In this document: one piece after another, positions 16,212 through 24,558 of the stretch
Layout: each line of letters begins with the position of its first letter
Numbering within the stretch: position 1 is the first letter of the stretch
Assembly (NCBI GenBank): GCA_002503215.1
Contig: DARG01000017.1
Location: 1 to 50,335 of the forward strand
Origin: Candidatus Parvarchaeota archaeon UBA446
GTDB taxonomy: Archaea; Nanobdellota; Nanobdellia; Parvarchaeales; Parvarchaeaceae
DNA: 50,335 nt
Reading direction: 5' to 3'
Position numbers and translations under genes: made by a program
Notes under the pieces: generated by a model
The model's input: only the letters and a program-made list of their open reading frames with translations
The model's database searches: none
Told to the model about the DNA's origin: nothing

Positions 16212-16988
16212 TTAAATTCTTATTATTAATGGCCCATTGTCTCTCATATACTTTATACCATAACTAGATTCAAAATATTGTTTATGAGGATCTATAAATT
16301 CTGCTACATCTGATATCCTATCTAAGAAAAACCTCTTGCCATTACGGTTTTCTAGCTCTATCCAACAGTGCCCAGCCTTCTCGTTATCTTTTTCTACATA
16401 ACCCATAACATAAAAAGGCTTAAAGTGTGTATTGTTTATTTCTTTATTAAGTACACAATACAGGGTAAGTGCAAATTCATGGCACAGAAATGGTCCTTCT
16501 TCTATAGCTGCCTCCACACTGAATACTTTCCCGTCTCGGTTATTATTTTCATTTAAATAATCTAAGTCTAATGGAGTTAGTATCCCTTTCGCTTTACTGT
16601 AAGAGTCTGAATATTCCATCATACGAAAAAAAAGTTGGTGATATACTGAGTTTGACAATGAGATTATTCTGTCAACGCCTTTTTTATTGCCAGAATAATT
16701 AACCGCATTTTTGTAAATATCCGAAAGATTGGACCTTTCATTTTCTTTGTCTATCCTAATTCCATAAATTTCTTTCATAAAAGAAGGTTTTATTTTTCCA
16801 TTGTATATCCCTTTTAATATATCGGATGACGTACCTGCGTTAATAACGATATCTCCTGGGAATATGTTATTGGACATGCTAAAAGATAAAGAGTAATCGT
16901 TAGAAAGTAAATCTTCTAAATAAAATATACCTTTGTTTCTTTCTAGATACTGTGGCTTTATAAAAACCATAGTAATCTTATAGAACAT
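16212..16988 (-). CDS. Transglutaminase-like cysteine peptidase-fold protein
   Basis: I do not recognise a named family, but the C-terminal half has the Cys-His-Asp order of the transglutaminase-like superfamily. Cys169 lies in GPFLCHEFALTLYCVL, His207 in AGHCWIELEN and Asp223 in RFFLDRIS. This spacing suggests a peptidase or amidase rather than a true transglutaminase. The N-terminal 150 residues are unassigned. No signal peptide or helix is obvious, so it appears cytosolic. It lies between an MFS transporter gene (14-base gap) and the split ABC permease (22-base gap), all on the same strand. Processing of a transported compound or regulation of the transporter is possible but unproven. Confidence 0.6.
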   Translation of the reverse strand: MFYKITMVFIKPQYLERNKGIFYLEDLLSNDYSLSFSMSNNIFPGDIVINAGTSSDILKGIYNGKIKPSFMKEIYGIRIDKENERSNLSDIYKNAVNYSGNKKGVDRIISLSNSVYHQLFFRMMEYSDSYSKAKGILTPLDLDYLNENNNRDGKVFSVEAAIEEGPFLCHEFALTLYCVLNKEINNTHFKPFYVMGYVEKDNEKAGHCWIELENRNGKRFFLDRISDVAEFIDPHKQYFESSYGIKYMRDNGPLIIRI

Positions 16989-17002
16989 ATTAAATATATA
17001 AA

Positions 17003-18271
17003 TTATACTTTATTACCAAAGTCTATTATACTATCCCCATTGCTATAAGCTCTATTAAATACAAATATCGAAGATATTGTAAATATTATACTTAATATAA
17101 ACGTTAATATATAGCCCGAATAAAATGAAATAAATCCAGACGAAATGGAGCCCAATACTCCAGATAACACTACTATGGCAGACCATATGCCTATATAATG
17201 TGCTTCTAATTTACCTGATATATTAACATATATTATTACTGATGCAGATATATTCCACATTGCATATCCAAGCCCGGCTACAAAATATGAAAACATATTA
17301 AAGTAAAGTATACCTGCAAGAAAAATTGGGGATATAATGGCTATAAAGTAACTGCTTGATCGTATTAATGTCGATATTCTGTAGTACTTTCTTAACTTTC
17401 CTTTTGCCCAACCTGTCATGAAAAATAAGTATATTACCGCTTGTCCAATTCCATTAATAACGTTTACTAAAAATATATCGGAGAATGAAAGTTTAAATGA
17501 GTAAAGAAAAGGTATATAAGAGGTATTAAATAGATAAATTCCAAAATTTACAAGTGCTATCGCAGCAAACATAGTAAATATTCTTACTGTTCTTTTTCTT
17601 TTTCGTATATCTGCAAGTTTTAGTATAAGTTCATGTCCAGTAAGTATCTGAGGCAGTCTGCTTATTGAGTTTAATATCGGAAACATCTTGCTAATATGTT
17701 TCGTTTTATTTCGAATACTTTTTTTGTCTTTATAATTTTTTATAAGTAAGAAAGTAAGCAATATAGAAATAGTATTAAATGAAATTAAGATAATAAGATA
17801 TCTTGCTATTACATCACTAAAAAGAAGTATACCCGGAATGTAACCAACTATATTACCTAATATGTTTAAAAGACCATATATTCCATAATAAGATCTTAGT
17901 ACAGTATCCTTTCTTCTGTTCATTATAAGAACATTTATAGCAGGGGAAGATGCCGTAAAAATAAACGCATATGCCGCGTAGATTATTATAGCGGCTATTA
18001 TACTGTGCAATAAATATAGCAATACTATGAGCGGAAGTGTTCCTATTACAGAAAGCAATATAAAAAAACGTAATTTATTAAACTTTTGGGTGGCTTCTCC
18101 CCAAATAAGGGAAGCAGGTATAACAACTAATTCATATGCAGTAGTTGCAAGTCCAACATCTACTACATTACCGTGAAGACTTAATATATATAGTGGTATT
18201 ATTACGCCAAATCCAGATGATACCGAAGCAATGGGAAATATTATAGCTAACCAGTATCTTCCTTTAGACAT
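17003..18271 (-). CDS. MFS transporter
   Basis: This major facilitator protein of 422 residues has 12 predicted helices in two halves. They are separated by a charged central loop (about 190-230, NYKDKKSIRNKTK and ADIRKRKRTVR). Motif A-like basic residues follow helix 2 (EATQKFNKLRFF), though the canonical GxxxDRxGRR is weak. It is first in the minus-strand run leading to the transglutaminase-like protein and the ABC transporter, and it is divergent from the GH15 glucoamylase gene. Substrate is unknown. Confidence 0.82.
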   Translation of the reverse strand: MSKGRYWLAIIFPIASVSSGFGVIIPLYILSLHGNVVDVGLATTAYELVVIPASLIWGEATQKFNKLRFFILLSVIGTLPLIVLLYLLHSIIAAIIIYAAYAFIFTASSPAINVLIMNRRKDTVLRSYYGIYGLLNILGNIVGYIPGILLFSDVIARYLIILISFNTISILLTFLLIKNYKDKKSIRNKTKHISKMFPILNSISRLPQILTGHELILKLADIRKRKRTVRIFTMFAAIALVNFGIYLFNTSYIPFLYSFKLSFSDIFLVNVINGIGQAVIYLFFMTGWAKGKLRKYYRISTLIRSSSYFIAIISPIFLAGILYFNMFSYFVAGLGYAMWNISASVIIYVNISGKLEAHYIGIWSAIVVLSGVLGSISSGFISFYSGYILTFILSIIFTISSIFVFNRAYSNGDSIIDFGNKV

Positions 18272-18334
18272 ATGAAATAATATAATATTTTAAAGATTAA
18301 TATAATAGTATGTGTTATATTTTATTATGTCGGA

Positions 18335-19675
18335 ATGGATAAAAATTCTTCTATGGTAAAACTGGAAGAAGCGCTGACAGATGATAGGATAGAAAATATA
18401 AAAAAGGTTACTAAAGAAGTTAAGAGGCATTTTATACCATATAATGACCTTGTTAAGACCGCAGCATCTACAAAATATCCGGCATATAATCTTATGTGGA
18501 ATAGGGACAGTGCCTATTCTGCAATATACCTTAATATATTCATAAACAACAGCAGAAACAGCGATTTATATGATATAATCAAAGAAGATTTAATAGAATT
18601 AGATGAACTTAATTCAAGACTTATAAATACCCTCTGGGAAGCATTAGATTTTGAAGTAAAAAAGATACAAATGGGGGGCTATGATAGAGACATAAGCGGG
18701 AATAGATCAAAAATCGGTATAAACCATATATTATCAAGATTCGATGTAGATAATGAAGGAGTAAAAAGAGCTCCAAACGACGTTAATGAAGCTATTACTA
18801 CAAGAAGCTGGACTATGCAGTATGACTCAGCTCCGCTGATATTACTAGCAACCGAGGAATATTTAAAAAATCATGATGCCAACAAAATAGAAAAATCTAT
18901 AGATATAATAAAAAAAGACCTTGATTTTATCGTACAGTACATTTATAATTTTCATAAGACTCCATGTGCAGATGCATGGGAACAGTACTATTACTATCAA
19001 AAAGAAAATACGGTTAATGGGCCACTTTACGTTGGAAAAACAATAGATTCTTATACAGTTTCGTCTGTTTACAGAGGTATAAAAAGTAGTAAAGAAATCG
19101 CTAAAATGCTTAAAATAGAGATAAAAGATGTGGATGAAAATCAGGTAATAGACTTTCTTAGATCTAATTTCGTATTCAGCGATGAAAAGAGAGGAACTTT
19201 CTTGGCTAAATCTAAGATAGAATTTGGAGAAGTAATGCCCAGTATAGGCGCAGAGGAAATAGAAATATTTAGTACTTTCATACCGCAGGATTTAGAAGAA
19301 TACAGAAAAAACACGTTAAAAGTCATTGAAAACGAGCTTTTTGATGGAGAATTTTTGCCCATTAGATATAGATTTTTTGGAAAGTACAGAAATATATTAG
19401 ACAGGTATTTCGGAAGGGGACAATGGTTCCATCTAGGATTGCAATATGCGATGTATTTAAAGGAGAATGGGAATTATGAAGAGGCTGATAATATAATAAA
19501 ATACATAGAAAGCAAAATCGGAGCAGATGGCACTATACCAGAACAAGAAGTAATAACAAGAAAATTAGTTGACGATCCCGATAAATTCTTTGAAAAAAAT
19601 GGGAATAAAACCATAGAATGTCTTTTTTGGGCAGAAACTGCATATTTAGCGGCAGCAAGCAAACTAAGAGTTTAA
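18335..19675 (+). CDS. GH15 glucoamylase-like glycosidase
   Basis: This 446-residue (alpha/alpha)6-barrel enzyme of the glucoamylase family releases glucose from ends of alpha-glucans. MWNRDSAYSAIYL (54-66) is the family's YxWxRD element. Glu216 in ADAWEQYY matches the general acid of the DLWEE motif, and Glu403 in GTIPEQEV matches the general base. The N-terminal beta-sandwich of typical archaeal and bacterial GH15 proteins (600-650 residues) is absent, as is any signal peptide. This suggests a compact cytosolic form. An ATG six codons in (18353) is an alternative start. A sugar-related role fits the glycosidase and aldolases elsewhere in the window. Confidence 0.85.
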   Translation: MDKNSSMVKLEEALTDDRIENIKKVTKEVKRHFIPYNDLVKTAASTKYPAYNLMWNRDSAYSAIYLNIFINNSRNSDLYDIIKEDLIELDELNSRLINTLWEALDFEVKKIQMGGYDRDISGNRSKIGINHILSRFDVDNEGVKRAPNDVNEAITTRSWTMQYDSAPLILLATEEYLKNHDANKIEKSIDIIKKDLDFIVQYIYNFHKTPCADAWEQYYYYQKENTVNGPLYVGKTIDSYTVSSVYRGIKSSKEIAKMLKIEIKDVDENQVIDFLRSNFVFSDEKRGTFLAKSKIEFGEVMPSIGAEEIEIFSTFIPQDLEEYRKNTLKVIENELFDGEFLPIRYRFFGKYRNILDRYFGRGQWFHLGLQYAMYLKENGNYEEADNIIKYIESKIGADGTIPEQEVITRKLVDDPDKFFEKNGNKTIECLFWAETAYLAAASKLRV

Positions 19676-19721
19676 AATTATTAGAAGTAACTTTCTATCA
19701 GGACAACTTTATACTGTGAGA

Positions 19722-20192
19722 TTAAGGTAAATATTCCCACATAATATAATCTTTATTGTTAAATAAACGCCTTATCTTACCGATTTTTCTGAAACCAATT
19801 TTTTTTAGAAATTTTTTGGCTTCTTTGTTTGAAATCTCGGAAAGAACTAGTATATTATGTATTTTTTCAATGCTTGCATAGTCAATAACGTTCCTAATGA
19901 GTGCTGTTCCCACCCCTTCCCTTCTAAATTCTTTTAGGACAGAAAGATTATAACAAAGGATTAGTCCACGGCTGTAACTCACTATAGAACATGCACCTAT
20001 TATACCTTTTTCCCCCTTGGCATAAAATACGTTATCCCCATACTTGCTGTCGCTCCCTGATTCAATTGAGATACCTCCTAGATTTATTCTATTACTATGT
20101 TTACGCAAGAATTCTATAAGTTTTCTGTCTCTTCTTGGATCTACAGTGCGCTTTATCTTGAAAATGGGTCTTTCTCTGAGCCTAAATTCCAT
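19722..20192 (-). CDS. GNAT-family N-acetyltransferase
   Basis: This 156-residue acetyltransferase carries the acetyl-CoA loop FRREGVGTALIRNVIDYA, followed by LVLSEISNKEAKKFLKKIGFRKIGK, the usual strand-helix pair that closes the fold. The N-terminal 35 residues are basic. It converges on the GH15 gene with a 46-base gap and has no partner that would suggest a substrate. It is distinct from the GNAT gene at 1820-2368. Confidence 0.82.
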   Translation of the reverse strand: MEFRLRERPIFKIKRTVDPRRDRKLIEFLRKHSNRINLGGISIESGSDSKYGDNVFYAKGEKGIIGACSIVSYSRGLILCYNLSVLKEFRREGVGTALIRNVIDYASIEKIHNILVLSEISNKEAKKFLKKIGFRKIGKIRRLFNNKDYIMWEYLP

Positions 20193-20304
20193 AAAATATA
20201 ATAGTACAGAAAGGCAATATAAAACATGTGTTTTAAGATAAAAACACAGAAGTCGTAAAATCTATATTTTTAATAATTTACTATTATTTAGTAATCGAAA
20301 AGTA

Positions 20305-20318
20305 TTTATATTATAAAA
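20305..20318 (+). promoter_or_regulatory. TATA box upstream of the 20375 gene
   Basis: TTTATATTATAAAA lies about 60-70 bases before the ATG at 20375. A transcript starting near 20337 would have a leader of about 35-40 bases carrying the GGAGG site. This differs from the leaderless pattern of many other genes here. Confidence 0.4.
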
Positions 20319-20365
20319 GCTCAAAATAAAATATGTATAATAAAGGTTATTATTCTAAGAAGAAC

Positions 20366-20370
20366 GGAGG
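20366..20370 (+). promoter_or_regulatory. Shine-Dalgarno site deciding the 20375 start
   Basis: GGAGG lies four bases before the ATG at 20375. An in-frame ATG at 20333 has no such site and lies close to the expected transcription start, so 20375 is preferred. Confidence 0.6.
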
Positions 20371-20374
20371 TAGT

Positions 20375-21265
20375 ATGGTTTACTCCTATAATTTTGATAA
20401 AATAATGGATAAGGCCATGACTAGATTCGAGAAAAAGACCAGAAATAGCGGTTACGCATACACAGATGCACACATGAACGTTAAAGCCGGATTTGAAGTG
20501 ATTTTTGGAGATTACAACGACAAAAACGAATATTTCAGGCTTAGCGTGTCAAATCCAAAGTATATTTCTTCGATAGAAAATAAAAAGTTCCGTAGTGCAT
20601 TAAAAAGCGACATAAAACTCGAGAGACTTCTTAATTTTGACGAAAACACTTCTGAATATGAGAAAGGAGAGAACATATTTACAGAAAAAGATGTATATGG
20701 GTCCTTATCAAGATATGACCGGAAAATTGTAGATATGTATAATACAAACAAGACTAAAGATATGCCAAAGATAAGAAACTACGATTTAAGAAAGATAATG
20801 CTTTATTCGATCGCTACTGCGTGGGGCGCTACTGCCGTTTCAGCAGTAGACAACACGCAGCTGGTAAATAGTGCGTATTATGGTTTCCTGCATCTAGGTA
20901 TGTTATTTGCACCGTTTCTTCCACTGCAACTTAGCAAGAAAACCCGTTCAATTTCGCAATTGATAAGTCTTGCGTTAGTTTCATGGACAGCAAACAGCAT
21001 ATCATATTATCCTGTAGGAATGCTTATGGGACATACGGCAAATAATCTGGGAGATATGCTGAATTGGTATAAATTCCAATTTGGAATGGGTAGTGGTGGT
21101 TATATTGATAGATATGGGCCAATTTCAATAAGTCTAACCTCAAAAGCAAAGGCTTTGTCTTACGCAGGTAGATTAGGATTAGCAGGGATATTATCTCAAT
21201 TTGACAAAATATCCGGCAAAATAAAAAAATTGGGAGGTTTCGAAAAGTATGGAAAAGATAAGTAA
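20375..21265 (+). CDS. Unknown membrane protein
   Basis: This is a 296-residue protein I do not recognise. Residues 1-130 are soluble and charged. A hydrophobic half follows with about three helices (roughly 138-158, 163-185 and 195-220), containing ATAWGATAVSAVDN and YYPVGMLMGHTANNLGDM. A glycine-rich stretch FGMGSGGYIDRYGP and a basic end (KISGKIKKLGGFEKYGKDK) close the protein. The following pseudokinase-like gene starts 17 bases before its stop and has its own GGGAGG site within this gene, so the two are one operon. A membrane anchor or partner for the kinase-like protein is a reasonable guess. Confidence 0.6.
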   Translation: MVYSYNFDKIMDKAMTRFEKKTRNSGYAYTDAHMNVKAGFEVIFGDYNDKNEYFRLSVSNPKYISSIENKKFRSALKSDIKLERLLNFDENTSEYEKGENIFTEKDVYGSLSRYDRKIVDMYNTNKTKDMPKIRNYDLRKIMLYSIATAWGATAVSAVDNTQLVNSAYYGFLHLGMLFAPFLPLQLSKKTRSISQLISLALVSWTANSISYYPVGMLMGHTANNLGDMLNWYKFQFGMGSGGYIDRYGPISISLTSKAKALSYAGRLGLAGILSQFDKISGKIKKLGGFEKYGKDK

Positions 21266-21941
21266 ACTTGAAAATCTTGTGGAGGGAAGGAAACGAATTA
21301 ATTTTGAAGAGTTGCCAGATTTAGGATATTTGAAAGAAAACGGTTATAATTTCATTGATGAAAAGGCTTACTTAATTGAAAAAGCTGCATATCTATCCGG
21401 AATTAATAACATAGACTTTATGTTAGCTATAAATTATATACCTAGAAGGAATTTTATTGAAGAATACGACCATTTAACTAAAATAAATGAGGCTATACCA
21501 AAAAACTCTGTAAAACCTCTTGTATTAGTATATGATAATTCGATTAAAAAAGATTATATTAGAGGTTACATAACGAAAACCAGTAGTGAAACTACAAACT
21601 TAAAAAAATATCTTCAGGAAGGATTACATGGAAAAATACATCTTGATATTGAAATGATAATGAGCTTAGAGAGGCAACTGGAACATGTTTCCAATAAACT
21701 TAAAAAGGAAGATATTTACGACAGTATGCCCAATACTGCTTTTGACATTGAAAATATTGACGTAGATAAAAATAATTGCATAGTACTTATGAATATGAAC
21801 CATTATTTGAGTTTTAATAAAGGTAACGGAAAAACTAATGATAAAGAGCTAAAGAAAACCATAAATTACCTAAATAAAATAAAGAACAGAAATTGGGATT
21901 ACTTGCATGAATCTAGAAGAAGTAATCCACTACATTACTAA
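21249..21941 (+). CDS. Degenerate protein-kinase-like protein (family shared with the 49111 gene)
   Basis: This 230-residue protein aligns without gaps to the product of 49111-50013 over 30 residues. Positions 69-98 here share F, Y, L, P, N, K-P, D and S, followed by GYI and TNLKKYL versus GYI and TNIRDYI. This block resembles the hinge of protein kinases. The later segment FDIENIDVDKNN sits where kinases have the catalytic loop (…xxxENxxV), but the HRD and DFG residues are missing (MPNTAFD; LMNMNHYL). It would then be a pseudokinase. GGGAGG at 21232-21237 precedes the ATG by 11 bases. It is operonic with the membrane protein before it. Confidence 0.5.
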   Translation: MEKISKLENLVEGRKRINFEELPDLGYLKENGYNFIDEKAYLIEKAAYLSGINNIDFMLAINYIPRRNFIEEYDHLTKINEAIPKNSVKPLVLVYDNSIKKDYIRGYITKTSSETTNLKKYLQEGLHGKIHLDIEMIMSLERQLEHVSNKLKKEDIYDSMPNTAFDIENIDVDKNNCIVLMNMNHYLSFNKGNGKTNDKELKKTINYLNKIKNRNWDYLHESRRSNPLHY

Positions 21942-22027
21942 ATTGCATTCGTTTATATCTCAGGTTATTTTGAGTGAACTACACTAGCTTCTGCGAAATA
22001 TGTCTTATTTTCATTTAGTGTATAATA

Positions 22028-22510
22028 TTAACCTAAGTTTATTTTTAATCTATTTCTTATAAGAAGTCCTTCTCCAACAAATAGACCCGCACTAAATGCG
22101 AGAAGTACTGCGGTTACTCCCTCTAATAAGAGATTTTCAGGTGAAAAAAATTCTATTCCTATCCTTACAATAAAAAGCGCAACCCAGATTACTGTTATGA
22201 TAATAGAACTTTTATAATATTGCTCCTTTTCTTTTTTGAATATTTTTGTTTCTTTAGCCAATAAGTAACCTGGTATTATTGCCGTCAAGTATAGCACTAT
22301 AGATAGTACAATAAATAAAATGCCAACATCATACAAGAAAAATGCCGTTAATACTGTGTAAATTAGAGGCAGCCGTATCAGAGACTTATTTGAAAGCTTT
22401 CTGCCTTTCATAATAATATTAGCTCGTCTGTACATTATTACTATGAATATAACCAGTATAACCCCAAAATAAATTACTTGAGTATGCCCGCCAAGTGAAT
22501 TAGTTTGCAT
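22028..22510 (-). CDS. Polytopic membrane protein, possibly CcdC/DUF1453-like
   Basis: This 160-residue protein has about five hydrophobic helices (roughly 11-27, 48-63, 65-84, 103-122 and 130-148) and the segment YRRANIIMKGRKL after helix 1. The layout resembles CcdC/DUF1453 proteins, but I am not certain. It is transcribed away from the methyltransferase at 22565 and shares a 54-base divergent promoter region with it. Function is unknown. Confidence 0.5.
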   Translation of the reverse strand: MQTNSLGGHTQVIYFGVILVIFIVIMYRRANIIMKGRKLSNKSLIRLPLIYTVLTAFFLYDVGILFIVLSIVLYLTAIIPGYLLAKETKIFKKEKEQYYKSSIIITVIWVALFIVRIGIEFFSPENLLLEGVTAVLLAFSAGLFVGEGLLIRNRLKINLG

Positions 22511-22564
22511 TGAAATGCGTATAGTTATTTATTTATAAATATTTACAGATTATACGGTAATGTT

Positions 22565-23065
22565 ATGAATAGAGCAAGAATCTGGAGCACATCTGATAAT
22601 AAAGTTATTACACTTCTTGATATAGAAAATGATGAAAGTGTAATAGATATCGGTGGCAGAGATGGATTTTATTCTAAACATATGTTAACATTAACCAATA
22701 ATATTACCGTATTAGACGTAAATGATGCGTACTTTGAGGAACTGCAAAATGAAGGAATGAAGACAATTAAAGCAGACATATGCGAATATTCAAATGGAGT
22801 TTATGACATTGTTTTTATGGCCAACGTTTATCATGATCTTGTTAATGAATGTGGCTTAAAAGCACTTCAAAATATACAAAAAATTGTAAGAAAAAAGATA
22901 GCTATTCTTGATTTTAAACCGGAAGTCAGCGAATTCGGGCCACCACTTGCCATAAGGCTCGACAAAAAAAGGGTTATAAATGACATGGAAAAATTTAATT
23001 TTAAATTAGTGAAGGAAGAAGACTTCATTAGCCATTATTTTCTTATTTTTGAAAGGAATAAATAA
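22565..23065 (+). CDS. Class I SAM-dependent methyltransferase
   Basis: This 166-residue Rossmann-fold methyltransferase has motif I VIDIGGRDGFYSKHM, the acidic end of strand 2 in TVLDVNDAYFE, KADICEY as the adenine-binding segment, and motif IV YDIVFMANVYHDL. It is short, with no added domain to indicate a substrate. The kinase-fold gene starts 31 bases downstream on the same strand, so the two may form one unit. Confidence 0.82.
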   Translation: MNRARIWSTSDNKVITLLDIENDESVIDIGGRDGFYSKHMLTLTNNITVLDVNDAYFEELQNEGMKTIKADICEYSNGVYDIVFMANVYHDLVNECGLKALQNIQKIVRKKIAILDFKPEVSEFGPPLAIRLDKKRVINDMEKFNFKLVKEEDFISHYFLIFERNK

Positions 23066-23096
23066 GTATTAATAAAACTTTAATTCTTCTATAGTT

Positions 23097-23735
23097 ATGG
23101 TTTTAAGCCAAGCTTCGATAGTTAAAGAGGGTAATCTAATAAAAATTTTAAAGAAATACAATGGTATAAAATCAAGTAAATGGACCCTTTTTTCGTTTAT
23201 GCGAATATTTTACCCTTTTGCAACGTTTTCAAAGGGTAGACTTGAAAGGGAATTGGATTTCCTGCAGGCCGAGAACGATATAAAAAAACCAAAGATTTAC
23301 AACTTTGATATTGAGAATAGAAAAATTTATAAAGAGTATATAGATGGAGAAATAGATAACTGTGATGGAAGCAGTATAGGTCGGACAATGTCGGATATAC
23401 ACAGAAATGGATATACTCTTGGTGATTCAAAGTTAGGAAATTTTATATGCCGGGATTCAAATGCGTATGTTATAGATGCAGAACAGGCTAGGTATGGTGG
23501 TGAAAAGAAATATATGTACTGGGATGTATCCCTACTAATATTGTCTGCTGCTTATAGAAATTATTCAGATACAAAAAGTTTTAAATCTTTTATTACAGGT
23601 TTCTCAAAGAATTACGCATATTGGGATGAGTATAAAAAGAGTGCGTTGAAGGGAGTCTCTTCACTGCTTTTTTTGCTTATGCCTGTACAACACATTAAAA
23701 CAATTAAAGAAGAGATATATAAGAATAGATCGTAG
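23097..23735 (+). CDS. Small RIO/Bud32-like protein-kinase-fold protein
   Basis: This 212-residue kinase-fold protein has a complete catalytic set. Asp110 and Asn115 lie in TLGDSKLGNFI, corresponding to the HGDxxxxN loop of RIO/Bud32/Kdo kinases, and Asp127 in YVIDAEQARYG corresponds to the DFG Asp. The hinge-like KEYIDGE (79-85) and an alpha-C-like GRLERELDFLQ (47-57) precede them. The N-lobe Lys may be one of KILKK (16-20). It is probably active, unlike the related-looking pseudokinases at 21249 and 49111. The target (protein, sugar or lipid) is unknown. It sits after a methyltransferase gene. Confidence 0.7.
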   Translation: MVLSQASIVKEGNLIKILKKYNGIKSSKWTLFSFMRIFYPFATFSKGRLERELDFLQAENDIKKPKIYNFDIENRKIYKEYIDGEIDNCDGSSIGRTMSDIHRNGYTLGDSKLGNFICRDSNAYVIDAEQARYGGEKKYMYWDVSLLILSAAYRNYSDTKSFKSFITGFSKNYAYWDEYKKSALKGVSSLLFLLMPVQHIKTIKEEIYKNRS

Positions 23736-23823
23736 TCCTAGAAATTTTTACTTGTTAAATAATTAATCTATTTTCCCTAAACTATTTAAATTTATACGTA
23801 GCTACAGTGATTAAAGATAATTT

Positions 23824-24384
23824 TTATGTTTTTTTATTGAGTCTTATAGACCATTCGGCAAGTTTTTCGACTAGAGTTTTTATAAGTGTTACGGTGTCAT
23901 CATCTACGAAAAAACCGTTTTCAACTTTATCGCTAGCGCCTCCGATAAAGACTTGTGGTCTCTCTAGCGGGTGCGCATTGAGAAATGAAAATATTTGCCT
24001 TAAATGATACTGAGCAACGGCTGTCCCTATTATAGCACCGCCGCTGGCACCTATTGTTGCTACCGCTTTATCATCAAATGAATTGTCACCGTATGGTCTA
24101 GATGCCCAATCAATTGCGTTTTTGAGCACCCCTGGGATGGATCTATTATATTCAGGAGTAGCTATAAGAACCGCATCGGCTTCCTTTATTTCTTTCTTAA
24201 AATTCCTAACGCTTTCAGGCATATTTTTTTCGTCATCTTCGTTGTAAAGAGGTATACCGTTTAAATCCAATAAATGTATATCAATATTTTCAGGGGCGTA
24301 TTTCTTTGCGGTGTTTATTATCGCAAAATTAAATGAATCTTTCCTGAGGCTCCCAGCAAAGGCTGCTATTACTATTTTTTCCAT
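23824..24384 (-). CDS. NAD(P)H-dependent FMN reductase family protein
   Basis: This 186-residue flavodoxin-fold quinone/chromate/azo-type reductase uses NAD(P)H through FMN. The phosphate loop AGSLRKDSFNFAI (10-22) and the second FMN-binding motif PEYNRSIPGVLKNAIDWAS are clear, as is GASGGAIIGTAVAQYHLRQI. It is divergently transcribed from an MFS transporter gene. Between them is a perfect 18-base palindrome (24423-24440), so both may answer to one regulator, for example in response to a redox-active or toxic compound. Confidence 0.9.
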   Translation of the reverse strand: MEKIVIAAFAGSLRKDSFNFAIINTAKKYAPENIDIHLLDLNGIPLYNEDDEKNMPESVRNFKKEIKEADAVLIATPEYNRSIPGVLKNAIDWASRPYGDNSFDDKAVATIGASGGAIIGTAVAQYHLRQIFSFLNAHPLERPQVFIGGASDKVENGFFVDDDTVTLIKTLVEKLAEWSIRLNKKT

Positions 24385-24422
24385 CTTTAAAGTAAATTAT
24401 CGATAATATTTAAACGTTTGGT

Positions 24423-24440
24423 ATATCGTATTTACGATAT
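24423..24440. promoter_or_regulatory. Perfect palindrome, candidate operator
   Basis: ATATCGTA-TT-TACGATAT is a perfect inverted repeat in the 174-base divergent region between the FMN reductase and the MFS transporter. A second, shorter palindrome (ATTATCGATAAT) lies at 24396-24407, nearer the reductase. Both contain the core ATCG/CGAT. They look like sites for a dimeric winged-helix regulator, which is not encoded next to them. Confidence 0.5.
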
Positions 24441-24558
24441 CTAATATTTTTATGTAATTTATTTCTTCTTATCGGTAATGTTTTTATATGTAAGTTTTAT
24501 TTACTTTATTTCTATTAAAACATCTTAAATATAAGTATTTGTAAAAATTATTGAGTAT

